Assembly (NCBI RefSeq): GCF_900269665.1
Contig: NZ_LT985361.1
Span: 8,121,383 to 8,185,382, forward strand
DNA length: 64,000 nucleotides
Origin: Nocardia suismassiliense
GTDB taxonomy: Bacteria > Actinomycetota > Actinomycetes > Mycobacteriales > Mycobacteriaceae
Reading direction: 5' to 3'
The notes beneath the pieces are model-generated. The model had not been told where the DNA came from. It saw only the letters and a program-made list of their open reading frames with translations, and did not search any database. Shown in pieces: positions 61,326-64,000 of this stretch. Numbering within the stretch: the stretch's first letter is position 1; each line of letters begins with the position of its first letter. The position numbers and the translations under genes were made by a program.

Positions 61326-62264
61326 TCAGGCCGCTACCCACGCGGGGCGCAGCGTATTCATCGGCGGCCGATCGGCCAGCGACACCTCGGTGCTGTGCGC
61401 GGTGAAGGCGTCGCCGATCAGCGGGAACTGGGTGAGCGCGGCGCCGGAGTCCTGCACGCCGCTGCGGCCGAGCACGGTGCCCAGGATCTGCCTGCTCATC
61501 ACGCCGAGATCGGCCAACGGGCGGTTGCGGTGCGTGCGCACTCCCAGGTTCACCTGCCCGATCGCGGACAGGCCCAGCTGGTCGTAGGTATCGAGCAGCA
61601 AGCCGATCTCCACGCCGTAGCCCGGCGCGAACGGCACCGCGGTGAGCAGCTCACGGCTGCCCGCGTATTCACCACCGAGCGGCTGTAGCACCTGCGAGAG
61701 CTCGGGGCGCAGCGCGGCGAGCAGCGGGCGGGCGACGAGCTCGGTGACCCGGCCGCCGCCGTGCGCGTCCACCGCGCCACCCTGCCGCAGCGGCCTGCGG
61801 TAGTAGGCCTTGACCAGGTGCATGTCGTCGACGGTGAGCAGCGGGCCGAGCAGTTTCGGCACGAAGGCGGGATCGGGGTCGATCAGGTCGGAGTCGACGA
61901 AGGCGATCAGGTCACCGCTGGTAACGGCCAGTGAACGCCACAGCACCTCGCCCTTGCCGGGTACCGGGTCCAGCTCGGGTACCGCCTGCTCGCGGGTGAT
62001 CACCTCGGCGCCCGCGGCGGCGGCCCGCTCGGCGGTGGCGTCGGTCGAACCCGAATCGAGCACGACCAGCTCGTCGACCAGGGTGCCGAGCAGCGGCATG
62101 ATGCTGGCCACCACGTCGGCGACGGTGTCTTCCTCGTTCAGGGCGGGCAGCACCACGGAGACGGTGCGGCCTGCCTTGGCGGCGACGAGTTCGTCGACCG
62201 TCCAGTCGGGGGTATCCCAGGTATTCGTCGTCGCCCAGTGGGGCTCGCGGTGGTGGAATTTCAT
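61326..62264 (-). CDS. gpgS: Glucosyl-3-phosphoglycerate synthase
   Basis: 312 residues, GT-A (GT81) glycosyltransferase. SVVLPALNEEDTVADVVASI, the metal-binding DSD (FVDSDLIDPDP) and the acceptor-loop segment AYYRRPLRQGGAVDAHGGGRVTELVARPLL match mycobacterial GpgS, which makes glucosyl-3-phosphoglycerate, the first step of methylglucose lipopolysaccharide synthesis. The ATG overlaps the folP stop (ATGA). Neighbours folP and fadD6 match the mycobacterial order. Confidence 0.95.
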   Translation of the reverse strand: MKFHHREPHWATTNTWDTPDWTVDELVAAKAGRTVSVVLPALNEEDTVADVVASIMPLLGTLVDELVVLDSGSTDATAERAAAAGAEVITREQAVPELDPVPGKGEVLWRSLAVTSGDLIAFVDSDLIDPDPAFVPKLLGPLLTVDDMHLVKAYYRRPLRQGGAVDAHGGGRVTELVARPLLAALRPELSQVLQPLGGEYAGSRELLTAVPFAPGYGVEIGLLLDTYDQLGLSAIGQVNLGVRTHRNRPLADLGVMSRQILGTVLGRSGVQDSGAALTQFPLIGDAFTAHSTEVSLADRPPMNTLRPAWVAA

Positions 62265-63145
62265 ACCAAACCTCGCAGGGTGCGTGCTGGGGGCCGGATG
62301 CCTTGGATCGCGGCGATCATGTCCACCACCCGCCGGGTCGCGGCGACTTCGTGGACGCGGAAGACTCTGGCGCCTGCGGCGGCCGACCATGCTGTTGCTG
62401 CCAATGTGCCCTCCAGCCGTTCGGAAAGATCGACACCTAGAGTCTCCCCGATGAAATCCTTGTTGCTGAGTGCCATCAGGACTGGCCACCCGGTATTTAC
62501 AAGAACGTCCACTCCGCGCAACAACTCGAGCCCGTGATAAGTGTTCTTGCCGAAATCATGGGTCGGATCGATCAGAATCGAATCCTTGCGCACACCGGCG
62601 GCCGCCGCGTTTTCGGCCGCCCACACCACGGTATCGGTGACTTCGGCCACGATATCGGCGTAACGAACCCGATGCGGACGGGTGCGCGGCACCGCACCGC
62701 CGGTATGACTGCACACGATTCCGACGCCCTGCTCGGCGGCCACCCGCACCAGATCCGGGTCGGCGCCGGACCAGGTGTCGTTGATCAGGTCGGCGCCCGC
62801 CTGGACCGCGGCCAGCGCCACGTCGGCCCGCCAGGTATCAATGCTGATCAATAGCTCGGGGTATTTCGCACGAATGGCCGCGACGAACGGGATCACCCGG
62901 CGCGCTTCCTCGGCGGCGTCGACCAGCGAGCCAGGGCCTGCCTTCACGCCGCCGATATCGACCAGATCCGCACCCTCGTCCACCGCGCGGGCCACGGCAT
63001 CCATGGCCGCCGCGTCGGTGAAGGTGGCACCTTTGTCATAGAACGAATCGGGCGTGCGATTCACGATCGCCATCACCAGCGCCCGATCGGTCGCCACCGG
63101 CTTGCCGCACAGCGTAGGAAGCGGCGCGACGGTGGTGCGAAACAT
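62261..63145 (-). CDS. folP2: Dihydropteroate-synthase-family protein (FolP2-like)
   Basis: 294 residues. VMAIVNRTPDSFYDKGATF replaces the usual TPDSFSDGG loop, followed by LVDIGGVKAGPGS, LLISIDTW and LINDTWSG. In mycobacteria the copy at this position (FolP2) is not thought to supply folate synthase activity, and its conserved linkage to gpgS suggests a role in the methylglucose lipid pathway; that is established only by association. Coupled to gpgS by a 4-base overlap. Confidence 0.9.
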   Translation of the reverse strand: MFRTTVAPLPTLCGKPVATDRALVMAIVNRTPDSFYDKGATFTDAAAMDAVARAVDEGADLVDIGGVKAGPGSLVDAAEEARRVIPFVAAIRAKYPELLISIDTWRADVALAAVQAGADLINDTWSGADPDLVRVAAEQGVGIVCSHTGGAVPRTRPHRVRYADIVAEVTDTVVWAAENAAAAGVRKDSILIDPTHDFGKNTYHGLELLRGVDVLVNTGWPVLMALSNKDFIGETLGVDLSERLEGTLAATAWSAAAGARVFRVHEVAATRRVVDMIAAIQGIRPPARTLRGLV

Positions 63146-63193
63146 CCTCCGACTGTACCGACCGGTGTGCGAGCGGTACCGCGCCAGCAGGGG

Positions 63194-64000
63194 TCAGTTC
63201 TTCGGGGCGCGGCCCGCGGCTACATCCTCGGCGTAGTCGTCGTAGGCGGGGACGTAGCCGTCGGAGCGGCCCGCCAGGACGTACAGGGTGCCGTCGCCGT
63301 CGGCGGCGTAGCCCTGCTTGCGCAGTTCGACCTTGCGGCTCTTGAAGGTGGAGGTCTGCGCCAGCTCGTCGACGACGCGGATGAACAGCGGGACGGCGTA
63401 GCCGGGTAGCTGCCGGTAGGCCAGCTCGGCGATCGCCTTGCCGTCGAACTCCGCGTCCGGGCTCAGCGTCACCGCGGCCATGCCCGCCTTACCGTCGGTG
63501 CCCGGCACATCTACGCCGTAGACGACCGCCTCGGCGATCGTGTCGGATCGGGTGAGCGCGCCCTCGACCTCGGTGGTCGCGACGTTCTCGCCCTTCCAGC
63601 GGAAGGTGTCGCCGAGCCGGTCCACGAACGCGATGTGATGCCAGCCCTGGTCGCGGACCAGATCGCCGGTGTCGAACCAGACGTCGCCCTGCTGGAAACC
63701 GTCGCGCAGCAGCTTCGCCTCGGAGGCTTCCTTGTCGGTGTAGCCGTCGAACGGCGAGCGGTCGGTCACCTTGGACAGCAACAGCCCGACGTGGCCGGTG
63801 CCGACCCTGCGCAGCCGGCCGTTGTTGTCGCGCTTGGCTTTTCCGGTCTCTTCGTCGTACTGGACCACCGCGTACGGCAGCGGCCCGAAGCCCGCGGTGC
63901 GGTCCACGCTGAACGCGTTGATGAAGGCGACATTCGCCTCGCTGGCGCTGTAGAACTCGACGATCCGGTTGATGCCGAACCGCTGTTTGAACTCGTCCCA
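63194..64000 (-). CDS. fadD6: FadD6-like acyl-CoA synthetase (C-terminal part, truncated by window)
   Basis: The frame runs to the end of the window; 268 residues are visible. EFYSASEANVAF (A5-type motif), DVWFDTGDLVRDQGWHHIAFVDRLGDTFRWKGENVATTEVE and TFKSRKVELRKQGY are typical of long-chain and very-long-chain acyl-CoA synthetases of the FATP/FadD6 type. It lies 48 bases upstream of folP2 in the same direction, as in mycobacteria. Confidence 0.92.
   Translation of the reverse strand, partial: WDEFKQRFGINRIVEFYSASEANVAFINAFSVDRTAGFGPLPYAVVQYDEETGKAKRDNNGRLRRVGTGHVGLLLSKVTDRSPFDGYTDKEASEAKLLRDGFQQGDVWFDTGDLVRDQGWHHIAFVDRLGDTFRWKGENVATTEVEGALTRSDTIAEAVVYGVDVPGTDGKAGMAAVTLSPDAEFDGKAIAELAYRQLPGYAVPLFIRVVDELAQTSTFKSRKVELRKQGYAADGDGTLYVLAGRSDGYVPAYDDYAEDVAAGRAPKN

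Overview
The window is GC-rich, gene-dense actinobacterial chromosome, most likely from Nocardia or a close relative in the Mycobacteriales. The evidence is the gene set: Kgd with a fused E2-like domain, WXG100 proteins, a DUF7373-type lipoprotein, a mymA-like oxidation cassette, the sigE-rseA-htrA-tatB block, the glgM/glgC pair, and a folP2-gpgS block next to a fadD6-like gene. From memory, many of these lie close together in Mycobacterium tuberculosis (about Rv1206-Rv1248c), here in a different order and with insertions. I see no tRNA, rRNA, CRISPR array or insertion sequence.

Layout. 1-3465: 3' part of kgd. 3585-7317: two WXG100 proteins, a large type VII-style effector with a toxin-like tip, a putative immunity protein and a lipoprotein; the tip and immunity gene are visibly AT-richer than their surroundings. 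7517-12409 (minus): a compact biosynthetic cassette of a LysE-type exporter, an adenylation-carrier-alpha-oxoamine-synthase megaenzyme and an SDR reductase. This is the best candidate for an undescribed system. 12571-18473: a TetR regulator divergent from a Baeyer-Villiger monooxygenase, SDR and esterase run, then fadD15. 18754-23944: a TenA-like protein, a membrane-anchored sulfite-oxidase-fold molybdoenzyme, a small unknown, and a drug-efflux MFS gene with its PadR regulator and a clear operator.

24185-28753: an OpuC/Pro-type compatible-solute ABC operon with a second, divergent substrate-binding lipoprotein. 28795-38976: small membrane proteins, malic enzyme, an FAD oxidoreductase with a 4 x 42-bp tandem repeat in its tail, a PHP phosphoesterase, CorA, a SUFU-like protein, a stress-type membrane protein, a CitE-like lyase, a soluble MgtE-N/CBS protein and a DUF1003 protein. 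39097-47435: two tandem lytic transglycosylases, Mrp, a DivIVA-domain protein, TagA, a DUF3117 protein, an RlmA-like methyltransferase, and the divergent glgM/glgC pair.

47480-50717: an ImmA/IrrE-like HExxH protein, a MAB_1171c-like membrane protein, two tiny membrane proteins sharing a PGPCxPFC tail, and an O-methyltransferase. 51014-54095: sigE, rseA, htrA and tatB. 54238-56060: three poorly known small genes. 56145-61112: XdhC convergent with a PaoABC-type molybdenum aldehyde oxidase operon. 61326-64000: gpgS, folP2 and the 3' part of fadD6, all on the minus strand.

Functional themes are central metabolism and storage (kgd, mae, glgM/glgC), envelope building and stress (transglycosylases, sigE-htrA, tatB), oxidation of ketones or aldehydes (BVMO cassette, PaoABC), and a few accessory loci: the toxin cassette, the oxoamine synthase cassette and the metallopeptidase/membrane-protein locus.
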